A DNA stretch of 64,000 bases from Lactifluus volemus. Its lineage: Eukaryota; Basidiomycota; Agaricomycetes; Russulales; Russulaceae. The stretch covers positions 62,001 to 126,000 of the forward strand of contig WTXI01000019.1 of NCBI GenBank assembly GCA_022376515.1, given 5' to 3'. A model generated the notes under the pieces. It ran no database searches, was not told the origin of the DNA, and worked only from the letters and a program-made list of their open reading frames with translations. The position numbers were made by a program, and so were the translations under genes. Below, piece after piece: positions 12,842 to 24,603 of the stretch (position 1 is its first letter; the number at the start of each line of letters is the position of its first letter).

Positions 12842-13640
12842 CTGAACTAGTCGAATTGTATAGCTGCCTTCAAACAATCCAATTTTCTTCCACTAATTGG
12901 CCCTGCCTGAAATGAGGGGACGCGCTAAGTGAGGTAAGAGTGAAGGCCTGAAGGGGAGCTAAAGATCAAGGAAAGTGCGATCGATTCATCCTGTGGAAGC
13001 ATCTCGTCTGTGGCGTTCATCAAGAAGGCTCATGACTGGCCGTTCCTATGTTGTCAATCAACAATACAATCCTAGCGCCGAGGAGCGCTGGAACGTAAAG
13101 TACGAGTTCCTGCGATACTGTAATGAACGCACGGATGATGGTCATTATGCATTTGTAGAGTCGGCAACATCAGTTAGTTACATCATGTCCATGAAGCCGG
13201 AGGGGTTGACGAATGAGGAACTCTTTTGGAACGATCCCAACAAGTTGGCGTGCAAGTGGGAAACAACGCTTACATTTTCAGAAGTCAAGTCAACCACAAA
13301 AACAAAACACAGATATTTATGTAATCAACTGGGCATCGAACAGGGCGCGCGTTCAAAGGAGGGAATTGCTGAAGAGCAGCATGGGGAGCGTGTTCAAATG
13401 CCAGCAGAAGGGCGAGGTGCGCTCAGGCTGCAGTGGCTCTCCACGGCCCACGGGGATGTCGTGCGACAGGGGAAAAGTCGTCGTGATGGAGGCGTGGAGC
13501 CGCTGCCCCTTGCCATTAGCGACGTCAATGGTTCAGGGGTTGTTTCCCTTTGCGACACACGACCTCAATTGAATACGGGAACTCTTCCTCCCGGCGCCAC
13601 GCCTCAAATTCAGCTATGAGGGCTACCCCACTTGTGTGGG

Positions 13641-13661
13641 GTACAGTACAGTACAGTACAG
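13641..13661. repeat. (GTACA) microsatellite
   Basis: Four perfect copies of the pentamer GTACA plus one base, in the gene-poor region. Confidence 0.85.
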
Positions 13662-15218
13662 GTCGGTTCTCGTGGTCATCCCGGTTTTTTCGGGGAAGTT
13701 GCCGGATCGTCGTCTAAGCGTGGCGCGACACTCAGACCACCCCTGGCTAACGTTTTCCGCGACAGGTGTCGCATTGAAACGGCGGCAAGCCTGGGTAACT
13801 AAGGTCGGTGACAGGAAGCAGGACAGTTGAGAGGTACAGTAATGAATCACGCGATGTGTTTTTCCAAAAACTCCTCATAGGCGACAACTAAGCCATATAA
13901 GTACGACACATATCCTACACCGTCCTGCCCACGTGACCGTGACTGGCATGACCGTTCCACAAACGTTCATATCAGATAACTTTAAGCGCTGAGTATCGGC
14001 ATCAGTATTGGTGTTAGCCCTGTTGCACCAGCAGAAGCTGAGCTCGGCACACTCGTCTGAGTTACAAGTTGCAAATTGATGCGATAACCATTTGTAGTCG
14101 GAGATAGGAACACGTTCAGAATGTACCCATATCATTGTATTCGTCAACAATGAGGTGGAACGCGTCTGACTGCGCAAGACGGACGCCTATTGGTACGGTC
14201 CCCCGTCGATGACGTCCAAGGCGGGTGTGCTAGAAAAATGAGATGGGGTATTGCATATCGTCGCTACTATTCGACACGAAACTCCCGCTTAGACTTCCGC
14301 ACCCCTTCAAGTTCAGATCTTTGTACCCACTTCTTGTTAATCTATTGTCAGTACAAAAGAGCACGACATCTTTCATGCACCACTTTACAAGATCTTTTTA
14401 ACCTTCGGTTTTATTCTTCCTTGCTGTACAGTACGTTGATTTATCTCCTGCGCTTCCTGTGAGACTCGGAGAACGCCGGACGGAAACAAGGCGGCCCGGC
14501 CCACGCTACGAGAATCCCCTTTGACGCGGCAGTCAAAGCAAGTTAAGACGGTTCGTCGGTTCGTCTATCTTGTTTCTCCGCAATTTGAGAATCGTGATGC
14601 TTCTGGCTTGTTACGCCAAGTCAACTCCGGGGGTCAGCCAACTTACAGTAGTTAACACACGCCCGTGCTTCGAACGTTGTTTGGTTCTTCTATTTTCACA
14701 CAAAGCTCGTTCGTGTTTTGTTCCGGGTTGTCATTTGGCTATCACAACGGAGACGGGTCTCACACCTACAATGAGCGCGGCGATTACACCACTCGGCACC
14801 CCTCGTAGAAACTTGTTCAAGCGCGAAGTACAAAGATGAGATGGGGGGTGAGTAAGCAAATAAAGCATAGGCAGCTGAGTTTTACATGAAAAGGAGGCAT
14901 GGAACGAAATATCAAGACCTAGCAAGTAGGGAAACGTGTATTTGAACAAGTACTTGTACAGTGACACAAGAGGACAGGGTGAAAACTGAGAAATAGAGAC
15001 AAAGCTGACCGTAACACCGAAGTTGTTGAACCATGTATCGATGAACATACGGTGTAAGCACGCCGGCTTGGTAAAAGTAGTCACAATGAGACTCTCCAGA
15101 TACAGAACCTAAAAATATTCCAATACGATCACGACTTCAAGACGTTTTCACCCCTATTCTGGACGGTCAATATGATCACGAGAACTGATGCTGTGTCGAT
15201 GTCACGGGCGGACATGGT

Positions 15219-17782
15219 TCAGCGTTGTGAGACATCCACATCATTAGACAAGTCGGGGGCCAAATCAATATCGAATGATCCATCATTCTGTGGGTGCGAA
15301 ACAGAGGCCCTCTGCTGCGGTGGCGGAAGCAGTCCAGGAACGATCACTTGATCAATGAAGAATGTGGGAGAGGCTGAGGACGACTGCTGCGGGTTTTCAG
15401 GAAGCGTGTCGCTCGAAACTGGGGCCTGGAAAGACGACAATGGAATGTCTGTAGTGTTGCTAGATGGTGGGTGAGGAGTGGGTGTGAACGCTGTCGAGGT
15501 AGGAAAAGGGTCTGACTCCGAGTCTAAGTTGGAAACGGGGAAGATGGTTATTATGTCGGGTGAAAAAGCAGCAGAGTGGCTATTTTCAGCGTCGACGGGA
15601 GGCTCGGGAGAGCGGGTAGCATCAGCTGCACCGTGGAGCGATAGCTCTTCTGCGACATGTTCTGCGGTCAACGAGGGAAAGGACGACGCGGTATTGCGAG
15701 GTGGGCGAGTGGGTGAGGTGTTCGTGGAAGAATGAGCGTTCTCACCTGTTACGCTGTCAGGGTGGTGACACGGGATATTGCACAGTGGGTACGAGGATCC
15801 CGAGAGCAGAGCGACGTCATCATCATCTGTGGAAGCAAAGTCGGTCGGAGCCGCATCGGTGCCTTGATGTAAAGCGATATAAAGATGTCGAATGGGTTTG
15901 AGAATACGAAGAGCAATGCAAAAAGTTAGATCGTTTTGTGCTGCTCGAGTGATTTCGTTCCACAAGTCACAGAAGTCGTGCTGCGGTTCAGGAAGAGTAT
16001 GTCGAATGTCGAATTTCGAAATAAGGGGTAGGATGTAATATAGACAAGTCGTCATGCCTCTAATGTCCTTGAGACATGCTCGGAAGAGTAGGCGAGTGAT
16101 GTGGGTCAAGTTGGCGAGTAGAACACTGTCACCATGTGCGAGGTAATCTCGAAGCTTCTCTTCTGATACGCCTAGTTGACCCTTAACTAACACACTCCAA
16201 TGGTAATCCCGTTCTCGTTCTGGCACGTTTGCAATGACACCCGCGATTATCCCTGAAGTGCATAGACCATCACCGCTGCTCCTCAAAGATCGCCCAATCT
16301 CAACCGATCGCAACACATCTACGCCATATCCAAAAATGCCTTCGAGGATGGACGTAGCGGTTACATCGGAGAGGCCTACTATATCAACGGCCTTCGCACA
16401 GTAGATAACTCGCCGAGTTTTGGCTTCCGAATTAGATGCCAGAGTACGGTGGAAGAATCCGGTAACAGCCTCGTCCAATGTCGTTTGCAGTTCGGCGAAA
16501 ACGGGTTGGGTGGAAGCACCCACTGCCGGCGAGGTATACAAGCCAGGGATGGTTTCGAAGAACTCTTCAAAGTCCGTGTCTTCGTGGAGGGAGTGAATTG
16601 TCCATGTCAGGATACGCCTGGCGATGAATAGCCCCAATTCCGAGCCAGTTTCCCGAACGGCCTTCGTCATACCTCGCAACTTTTTCTGCGATCAGAAATC
16701 TTCTTCTCCGAATCTGTGTCATCAGGGGATGTCGAATAGAAATATAGATCGCGGGGAGGACGGAGCCAATCCCGAAAGAAAGAGAATAGACGCCGAAGTA
16801 AACACGAATTGGAGGAATAGATATAGGATGCCGTTGTAGAAGAGCCATGCTGACGAAGAAAGCGGTGCATAGTAGGGGCTGTCGTATCGGAAGATTGGCA
16901 TCACCGTAATGCATCCGTATATCGCTCCTGCAAGTCCCACCCACCAAACCACTATACTGAACACCGTATGGTTGATGTTGAACAGATAGACAGCCAGTCC
17001 GGAAAGAACAGAAATAGGGATAGGTGCAGCAGAGTGGGCAAAACTTCAACCGAGGAAGGGAGGTGAAGCTTTTGCATGCCATTAGCAAAGAATGCACGGA
17101 TCGGCGCCCGCTCGTGTGGACTGTACAGTGCAGGTTGGTGATTGCGACGTATCGGCGCGACCACTGCTGTAACATGGTCGCCAACAGCGCACATGTAAGA
17201 CTCATGACCAAACTGAGAAACCAGAATGAGTTGACCCAATTGCGTATTTCGGGGGAGAAAAGGGAGGTGGAGTGGCAAGAATAGATGAGCGGGGTGTGTT
17301 CGGATCGGCAAGAAGTTGATAGATATTGGAGAGATAAAATAGAGATATATCCTGTGAACTTGGCCTCAGGTCTTGGACCGAGACTGCGGTCAAGCCGCAA
17401 CAGCGGCAGAGAATAGACCGGTCTACATATGCACGTCGGCCACTGTATTTTAGTGTGGAGAGCATGATAAGGACTCACGAAAATAAGGATACCGTCAGCG
17501 TCCTTTTGCCAACGTTGGGACATTTTATTGTCTTCTCCCTCCGTCATCCTAATGTACATATTGAAGAAGGGCCCTGAGCTATCGTTACAATTGGCCGGCC
17601 CACTGGCCCCTGCGATGTTTGATCTTGCTCCAGCTGACTCGGAGGGACCTCATGGTGACTGGCTATAGGAGAGAATGAAGTTGATATTAAAGTAGGTAGG
17701 ATGGCGGATAACATACTGATGCTGATTTTCTCGCTGGGGAATCCCCTCCATTGACGGCTTCAGGATGCGTTTCTTGAGACAT
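15219..17782 (-). CDS. DUF6535 membrane protein, copy A (frame-broken)
   Basis: DUF6535 is a basidiomycete-specific multi-copy family of unknown function. The probable start at 17782 (MSQETHPEAVNGGDSPARKS) is followed by an intron and then SSGPFFNMYIRM with MSQRWQKDADGILIF, the family's N-terminal signature. Transmembrane segments come next (ALLAVSVQDL, WVNSFWFLSLVMSLTCALLATM, a block near 17010, IVVWWVGLAGAIYGCITVM). A soluble helical domain follows with ILTWTIHSLHEDTDFEEFFE (about 16600), and the protein ends in a Ser/Pro/Thr-rich disordered tail (15219-15900). The frame is lost near 16683, 16797, 17004, 17137 and 17600, each mended by one extra base, mostly in a run. Either the assembly is wrong here or this copy is a young pseudogene. 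Confidence 0.75.
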
Positions 17783-18278
17783 TGGCTGATATAACAGAAG
17801 GTGAATCGGGGTTATCTGAGCTTGGTGGGGGTTTAAAGCAACCGCTTGTTTCGCTATAGAGAGCGTGCGAACCCCACCCGAGCGCCGCGTCTTCCGATCA
17901 ACTTCCGATTGCTATTTCTACATCTGAACATGGCCGCATCTTTCGGAACGCCACCGGGATCTACGCGCGCTACCTTAGACACGAATGCGAAATTACACAC
18001 GCACACGGGACATTAGTCCCTTCTTTGTTAAGGTATGGACTCTCGCTTCCTGTGCCGTGGCCGCTTGAGCCTGAGATTCCCTCTGGACCACAGCTTCAAG
18101 TTGCTGGTTGAGTGAAACATGGAGAAATGGCTCGACACTGAGGCACGACGATACAAGTGGAGGCACCTGGTGATTCTAGCAAGGAACGACCTGCTGTAGT
18201 AAAGCGATACCGACAAATGTGAGGAATCAATTAGTAGACTACAGTAAATACATTTCGAGGCGATTTTACTTGGGATGA
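17783..18278. other. Intergenic, no gene seen
   Basis: This 496-bp stretch lies between the DUF6535 copy A start and the 3' end of the Cys/His-rich gene. It has no convincing open frame and should hold the DUF6535 promoter. Confidence 0.4.
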
Positions 18279-19576
18279 TTACATGCCCAATGGCCAAGCA
18301 ATGTCCCATTTGTCCCAAGGTGCGTTCAAGGGTGCGTCATAATACTGTACGACACCGGCAGGCGTGATCTGATCGGGGTCGTCCCCGGTTGTATGATACG
18401 TTTCGACGAAATCCGAGGGTGGATCACTCTCAACGGCGTCCTGAGGAGTTTGGGGCCCTTGTATCGGCGAGGGGGAAGGGGAAGGGGACCTTTGTTCATC
18501 CTTATCGAGGTGCCAGCAATGGCAGGAGGATGTTGCGGCTCTGAAGCGAGGTCCGGTGGAAAAATAATATCTTCCAAGTCACTACCCGTGCCCTCCATCA
18601 CCATCTTCACCATCTTCACCACCGCGGCCTCTACGAGGGAAGGCGTCTCGTCGTCAGTTTTTCCAGATTCAGGGTTGTTGCGAAACGCCTGAATGGATTT
18701 GAACTCTCCTATCGTAACCTCAAGCGGAGAAGCCGGGATATTTGAGAATACCTCCGAGAATCCGTTGCAGCCCTTGCAGTGGCGATCGGTAGAGTCATAC
18801 CTTCCAGCCCTGGTCAACCCCAAGCCATAGCCGGTCAGAGTCCGGCACTCTCGAGAATCTGGGAAAAGACACTCACTTGGCCTTTTTGCATTTGGAATCC
18901 AGGGAAATGAAGGCTGGGCACGTAAAGACTGGGAGCATGTCTTGGTACTCGGATGGAAGCTTCTTGTAGTGTCCTTTCGAGAACCAATGCTTCTGCAAGG
19001 TAGAGACATCCTTTCCTTTGACTACCTCGCAGCATCCTTCGTACCTCGTCCGAAGAGCATCCTGCACCTCTGCGGGGAGGTTTTCCTTTGCAACAGCGGA
19101 TAAGTACCAATCCCTCTGCCTAGAAAGAGAAAAGACAAACGTACCATCATATCTACATATCCCGTTCCAGGACGCCTTTTATTTGGTCCTCTACGAGGGA
19201 AAGGTTGATATTTCCTCCCCTCGCGCCGAGAATTCCGCGGTGCGAAATTTCTGTCCTCTTGTGATAAGGCGGTCTCACCCTGTTCAAGGAAAGGCGTTGT
19301 GGGCGAGGGGATCCATTCCGAGACAAGGGTGGAGGTAGATGATCCGATGATGATAAATGGAAGGGCTCATCCGGGTCGAAAGTAGTCGGCGTATTGGAGG
19401 GGTCAATGGGGAAAGGGATTCGGAGGAGGTGGATGATGCACTGATGAGAAACTGGACGTGCTGGGAATATGTAGAGGAAGAAGAGTGTTCAAGTCGACAG
19501 AACTGCCTACTGGCAGATTGTTCCATGTGAGAAATTGGCCAGGAAGGATATCAAAAGCTGTGTGAGGGAGAGCCAT
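18279..19576 (-). CDS. Uncharacterised Cys/His-rich protein, paralog 1 (zinc-finger-like)
   Basis: I do not recognise a named family. The start at 19576 gives MALPHTAFDILPGQFLTWNN, parallel to MAFPSDILPNQFLHWN of the paralog at 27423. A Ser/Pro-rich low-complexity segment follows, then a basic stretch, then a conserved core at about 19080-18880: EGCCEVVKGKD, STLQKHWFSKGHYKK, then CPAFISLDSKC. A second conserved element, RHCKGCNGF with SPLEVTIGEF, lies at about 18785-18700. The spacing CC...H...H...C...C plus HCxxC suggests structural zinc sites. The tail is SPSPSPSP followed by an acidic end (DPPSDFVETYHTTGDDPDQ) and stop at 18279. The frame slips at several points, as in neighbouring genes. 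A nuclear or DNA-binding role is only a guess. Confidence 0.6.
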
Positions 19577-20794
19577 GTAGAAAAGCGAGAAATGAAAAGG
19601 TGAATTGTGGGACTTTGTCGACTGAGACCCCCCCACTATATAAACTAAAACTGGGAGCCGAGTGGGAGGTACAGCCTGAGCGTCGTTCAACAGTCAACAA
19701 TCGAGCATGATTGTGGATATATTAAAAAAGCTCCAGCATCCATCCAAGTTGGACGGCGCCGTTAGTACCAGACATGAAATGCAGCGTAATGGAACCTAAA
19801 CCCTTGTGGATGGGACGACTGCGTCGGGTACCCAAGTTGCGTGCAGGTCGTTCCTATGACTAAACCAGCCATCCACAAACATCTCTTTGCAGGACAAAAA
19901 GAGCAAGCGATCCGAGTCGTCCAAGCACCTGAGAGTGTGCCACCGCTTCCCCAGAAAGTAAACATTCCCAAGTTACCAGGAGGCCTCTGTGGATGAAGCG
20001 ACACCCTCTTTGAGCTTGAATTGCAAGATCCGGCCAAAAAAAAAAAAAAAGAGCTGATAAGAAAATGTAAGCTTCATATTGCATAAGCACATTCCGACCA
20101 GGCCGCGGCCCCCCATACCATGGCGCACAGCACAGCATCCAAAGGTTTAGATAAATCTGGGGGATGATCTAGCTAACGGAATTGGAATTCCAAGTTCCCT
20201 AGTAGATGACCCATAGTATGCCTCTGTCGTGAAATTCAAATTCGGTCAAGTTTCCCATTTGAAACAGCAACAGGTATATAGACATTTGGGACTTGGGAAG
20301 CTTTTGGGCATCATAGTGTGGGATGTGAAAGGAGTTGATCCCGGGAGTTGGACAGCGCTTTGGTGGCGCCCTGACAACCTTGTGGCGAATTCCGAGTCCG
20401 AAACTATCCGGTACTGGGTAGACACGGGATATGGTATAGCCGACGGAGCAAAGTCCACTGAACTTATAACTTACAAGCGATCAGATAACTCGGTAAGCTT
20501 ACTCTCACCATTGGCGCCTGAGGTCTAAGTTGTCAAAAACTAAGCGATGACTCGGCTCAAAGCACACGGCAACGCCGTGGTTTGTGGTATTCTGTGGATT
20601 TGCCTAGACCAGAAAGATTTTACAAAACAACTCCGACTTTTACAGTATCAGGGGGTTATCAGTGGGTTATCTGAGACAATCAGTGACAATATGGCCTGCT
20701 AGCCTTCGCAAGAACAAAAAAAGGTAAAGTACAATGGAGTCAACCAAAGGAAATCCGAGACAGGGGGAGGTGATGAGGGGAAAAAATCGCCCCT
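19577..20794. other. Intergenic, no gene seen
   Basis: A frame of 99 codons at 20229-20528 (+) and shorter ones on the minus strand have no recognisable features. The part near 19580-19700 is probably the promoter of the Cys/His-rich gene. The part near 20700 may be the 3' UTR of the coiled-coil gene. Confidence 0.35.
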
Positions 20795-22658
20795 TCAGTC
20801 GCTCAGCTTCCGTATCAGAGCGGACTCGGCCGCGTTGGGCACCCCTCGCGAGACCTGTTCCAGCTCGACAGTAAGTTGTTCGAGCTTGCCCCTCCTCAAA
20901 CCCTGCGCGATCTCTACGGGATCCACGTTCTGCGCGCGACGCGCCGCCAGTGCCCGTTGGGCCTAAAAACAACAAAGTAAACTGCCGTCACCTCGATGAA
21001 AAAATAAATCCAAGTACCGGAACAGCGAGGGCGGGCCAGATCGACTTGATCCCGACTGGTCTCCAGCGTTGTTGGCCGATGTAATGCCAGGTGTCCTGTT
21101 TTGGAGGTTCACCCACACAGACGTCGTCACGACCCATGGACCGGTAAATGGGTGAGTAAAGACGCACCTTCCTCTGCGCATAGATAAATGTATGCAGCTC
21201 GGTGTGTTTCTCTGTGGCGTTGGTGATGTACGTCTTTGAGTTCTGGTTGGCCGTTACTTCACCCCACTCTACGAGGTAGGTAGTTTCTGGGGACTCGAGC
21301 AGTATCGGGTCATATAGGAAGGCGAGACCGAACGGGTCGCTAATGTAAAACCTGAGGGATCCTGCGGGAATCGAAGATAAACTGTTGCTAGCCGGTCAGA
21401 GCACGACCCAAACGTTCTGTCGAAAAGATAAACCCGCACCCCTCAATGGAACGTATCTACAAAAAAAATGGCAACGTTGGCGCGATTAGATTTTGAGGGT
21501 TTACATCGCAGCGGAGAGAGAAAACTCACTGCTTCTCCGTCGAGTTCCAACTTTTGTACGAGCGTACCTGTCGTCACGGGCTTGGCAAGCGCAGCCACCG
21601 TCGCCGAATTCGGCGGCCTCCCAAAGTGGATTCTCCACTTTTGTATCGTCGTCGCGACGCCGACGGGGCCAGACCGAGAGGTGTCATCGTACTGCACGGA
21701 AAGGCCCTCGCTCATCATCCCCGGGCTCACATTGAGCGAGGCGAGGTGTACGGCGCTGGGAGGGTGACGCACGGGGCTGCCGTTCAAGTCTGCCCTGACT
21801 GTGCCGGCGTGCAGTGTCGGAGGCGTGGACGTAGATGCGGATGCGGATGCAGCGGTGCGCGCGTCGACGAACGGCGCGCCGAGAGACGTCGTCGGCGCTT
21901 CCCGGGAGCGGGGGTGGTTATCGGTAAGTGTTGCGGAGGAGTGCGTGGAGAGAGGTTGGGAGGGTTGAGAATTTGAAGACCCACTGGTAGATTCGGATGG
22001 GCGGAGGGTGCGACCGAATTCGTCGTGCATAACCGTGACGTCGGTCATGGGTGAGGAGGAAACGTCTGTGCGCGTGGGCGAGGAAAACTCGGTAGTAGGT
22101 GCGGCGCGTTGGGAGGCGGATGGACCTGGATCGGGATTACTATGCACGTCTCCACCGCTAGTTATGCCACGAAAGAACTCATATCTCTACAAGAAGGACT
22201 CGTAAGACATGGCGCCGCGCATGAAGGGAATAGGGGACAAAAAAAAAAAACAAACCGCTATTTTACGGTCTGTCATTGGTCTAGGAGATCTGGCTTTTTC
22301 GAGGACCTGCTTGATGGTATGCACTTTGAGGAGAAGAGCATCACGCTCCCAAGTGATTTCTGACATCGTTGTGGTGGCTGCGGCGAGTTTGGCCCTCAGG
22401 TCAGCGTTCTCTTCCCGTAATCTCTGCAGCTCGGTCGAAGGATCATGTTGCTCGAGCTCCTGGACCCTGTTCTGGAGCTCTGCGTTATCTTCTTGGAATT
22501 GCCGTATTGTAGAGCAAATTCGGTCATAAATATCAGACAGGCCTTGAGCATGATCGCTGAGCTAGTGGGCAAGGTGAAAATTGAAGGTTTTAAAAATACA
22601 TGATGGTGCGTACTCGAGCATTTAGCCATGGAATGTCTTCGTGCTCGGGTTGATCCAT
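20795..22658 (-). CDS. Hypothetical coiled-coil protein with a disordered linker
   Basis: No family is recognised with confidence. The start MDQPEHEDIPWLNA at 22658 is followed by an intron and then a coiled coil at about 22560-22290 (QFQEDNAELQNRVQELEQ, then LQRLREENADLRAKL) with regular heptads. A Ser/Thr/Pro-rich linker (about 22150-21780) leads to TIQKWRIHFGRPP and a C-terminal folded part at about 21380-21030 (FYISDPFGLAFLYDP, YLVEWGEVTANQNS, TWHYIGQQRWRPVGIKSIWP). The last exon is helical and charged, ending ESALIRKLSD at 20795. Scattered frame shifts may reflect introns or the indel problem. The gene is divergent from the amidohydrolase with 90 bp between starts. Fungal cytoplasmic proteins of unknown function often look like this. 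Confidence 0.55.
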
Positions 22659-22748
22659 TGTAAACCCGTATGGTTTCCACCCGACGGGTATCGACGGGCC
22701 GGAAATAGCAAAACCCTCCTGCTCGACCGTTGAACGTGCTATCAAAAC
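22659..22748. promoter_or_regulatory. Short bidirectional promoter region
   Basis: Ninety bases separate the divergent starts at 22658 (minus) and 22749 (plus). If both starts are right, the two genes share this control region. The minus-strand start may lie further upstream, which would shorten it. Confidence 0.4.
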
Positions 22749-24124
22749 ATGTCAGTTCGAAAACTGCTTGTAGACGTTCACACTCACGTCTATCTGCCAC
22801 GTTATGCTTCCCTCTTGCGCTCTCGTTCTTCTGCCCCTCGTATTCTTACACGAACGGGGCCTTCAGGTCAGGATGAAGATCGTTTACTCATCCTAGACGA
22901 CGAACCCAGTGGAGGAAGACCAGTTGGCGCTCAGGTAAAACTACCCCCCCTGTTGGAACTGCAAAAATCATGTCGAATGATATGTTGACAGTACTGGGAC
23001 AGAAACGAGAAACTGAAATTCATGGACCAACATGGAATTGATATCTCATTTGTCAGGTGACTTACTCGTTCGTTTCGTTCGTTCTTCACAAAAAAAAGCT
23101 TTCCTGACTGACTGACATTGCGGAGCAGCTCCGCGAACCCTTGGTTAGATTTTCTGTCATTTCCAGAGGCTCAGGTGCTCGCCCAGCAACTCAACGCAGA
23201 CCTCGAGTCTTATTGCGCGACTGCTCCTTTCGTAGGATCTGCCATCGAATTCAAACGACTCTACGGTTTCGGCCTTTTGCCCATCGTCCCGGGTGCCCCT
23301 CCCCACTCCCTACCCGAAGCCGTCTCCCATCTCGCGAGTCAACATCCTCACATCCGAGGGGTCATCCTGGGCACGCGCGGCTCCGGTTCGGGCCTGGACG
23401 ATCCCGCGTTAGAACCGCTCTGGGCCGCGCTGTCCGAAACGGGCCTCGTCGTGTTCTTGCACCCGCATTATGGCCTCGGCGCGCAGGCGTGGGGTCCGCT
23501 CGACAACGGACACGTCCTTCCTCTCGCCCTCGGTTTCCCGTTCGAGACGACCACTGTAAATTTTGTTGCTTCATAAATGACGTTTCGTTCGTTCCTGACA
23601 TTTATTGGGTTGGTGCCACAGGCGATCACGCGTCTCATCATGGCCGGTGTCCTCGACCGTCACCAGAACCTGCGCATCCTACTCGCCCACTCGGGCGGCG
23701 CGCTTCCACAACTATCTCACGTCTCGCGTCGTGCATCAAACACGATCCCGTCCTATCAGGCCGACTCGCTCACGACGCACGGTGGTATCTCGGCAAATTG
23801 TGGTTCGATGCCGTCGCGTACGGTTCGGCAGAGCTAGATTTCGTCAGCGAGGCAGTTGGGCGTGCGGGCCGCTACGTGCGAGGTGGTGATCCAGGGACAG
23901 GAACATCGCTTGGGGGCGACAAGTCAAGAGCCCGAGGCGCGTCCAAGATGCTCTTCGGAACTGACCACCCATTCTTCCCACCGCTGACGAGAGAGACGGA
24001 AAAATGGCGAAGCGTGGTTGAGAATTTAGACGCGATAGAGGGGGTCGAGAACTGGTCCGAAGAGGACAAGGCAGGGGTGAAAGGCGAGAACGCTTTGAGA
24101 CTATTCGGGTTGTTACCGATGTGA
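22749..24124 (+). CDS. ACMSD-like metal-dependent amidohydrolase
   Basis: A TIM-barrel member of the amidohydrolase-2 family, whose best-known fungal and animal member is 2-amino-3-carboxymuconate-6-semialdehyde decarboxylase. The start gives MSVRKLLVDVHTHVYLPRY, where VDVHTH carries the metal-binding HxH. Introns are 22935-22991, 23057-23128 and 23556-23621. The exons read FMDQHGIDISF, then SSANPWLDFL, then IRGVILGTRGSG, then VVFLHPHYG (third metal histidine) and ILLAHSGGALPQL (active-site histidine), then LWFDAVAYGSAEL and LFGTDHPFFPP (catalytic aspartate), ending RLFGLLPM. One base is missing near 23718, between GALPQLS and RLASCIKHDP. All key residues are present. The substrate is inferred from the family only; related decarboxylases exist. 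Confidence 0.85.
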
Positions 24125-24603
24125 CCTTTGTCTCACGTTCTGTCATCAAGGAGAGGAACAAGAAAATTTTTCTGGGCATCACCAAATATTATTACCGTGA
24201 AAAAGCAGTCCCTCGGACAGACCCTAGATTTATTCTGGTCCAGCCAAGGCTAGGAAGAATAAGTATGACTGGTTCTGAACCTGTCATGAACTACGCCAAG
24301 CTCCCAAACCAAACCAAATATTAAATAAAAGAAAGGTAGTTTTGTGCAAAGGGGAATACAGGGGTCATATCAGTAGTACATACCGAACTTTGTACGAACT
24401 GATGACATTATGACCTTGAGCACCAGTAGGAGTACAACAACGCGCGGAGGTTGTGCCTGCAGCGTCATGTTAACGACGACGAGAAAAAAAAAAGGGGGGA
24501 TACGTCGAATCAACTGGGGCTAGACGGGGAGGAGGGTAAAAGAAAAATAAGATTGAATGTCTCAGACATAGCGTGTGTGTCCAAAGGACGCAGGGGCCAT
24601 TGT
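24125..24603. other. Convergent intergenic region, no gene seen
   Basis: This 479-bp stretch between the 3' ends of the amidohydrolase and the STM copy 1 gene contains an A-rich run near 24484. It probably holds two 3' UTRs. Confidence 0.4.

Larger units (their letters stand above)
12502..15218. other. Gene-poor intergenic region with one weak open frame
   Basis: This 2.7-kb stretch shows no recognisable gene. The longest frame is 12975-13619 (+, 214 codons, starting MRSIHPVEASRLWRSS); it has no family signature and its composition does not favour coding. Two microsatellites (12820-12841 and 13641-13661) are listed separately. The right part probably contains the 3' flank of DUF6535 copy A. 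Confidence 0.4.

Noticed and set aside
12975..13619. 214-codon open frame in the gene-poor region
   Set aside because: It has no family signature, an odd composition and no paralog in the window; kept only as a note in the intergenic entry.
20795..22658. Assigning the coiled-coil protein to a named fungal DUF
   Set aside because: The C-terminal WHYIGQ/WRPVGI block seemed familiar, but I could not match it to a specific family from the sequence alone.
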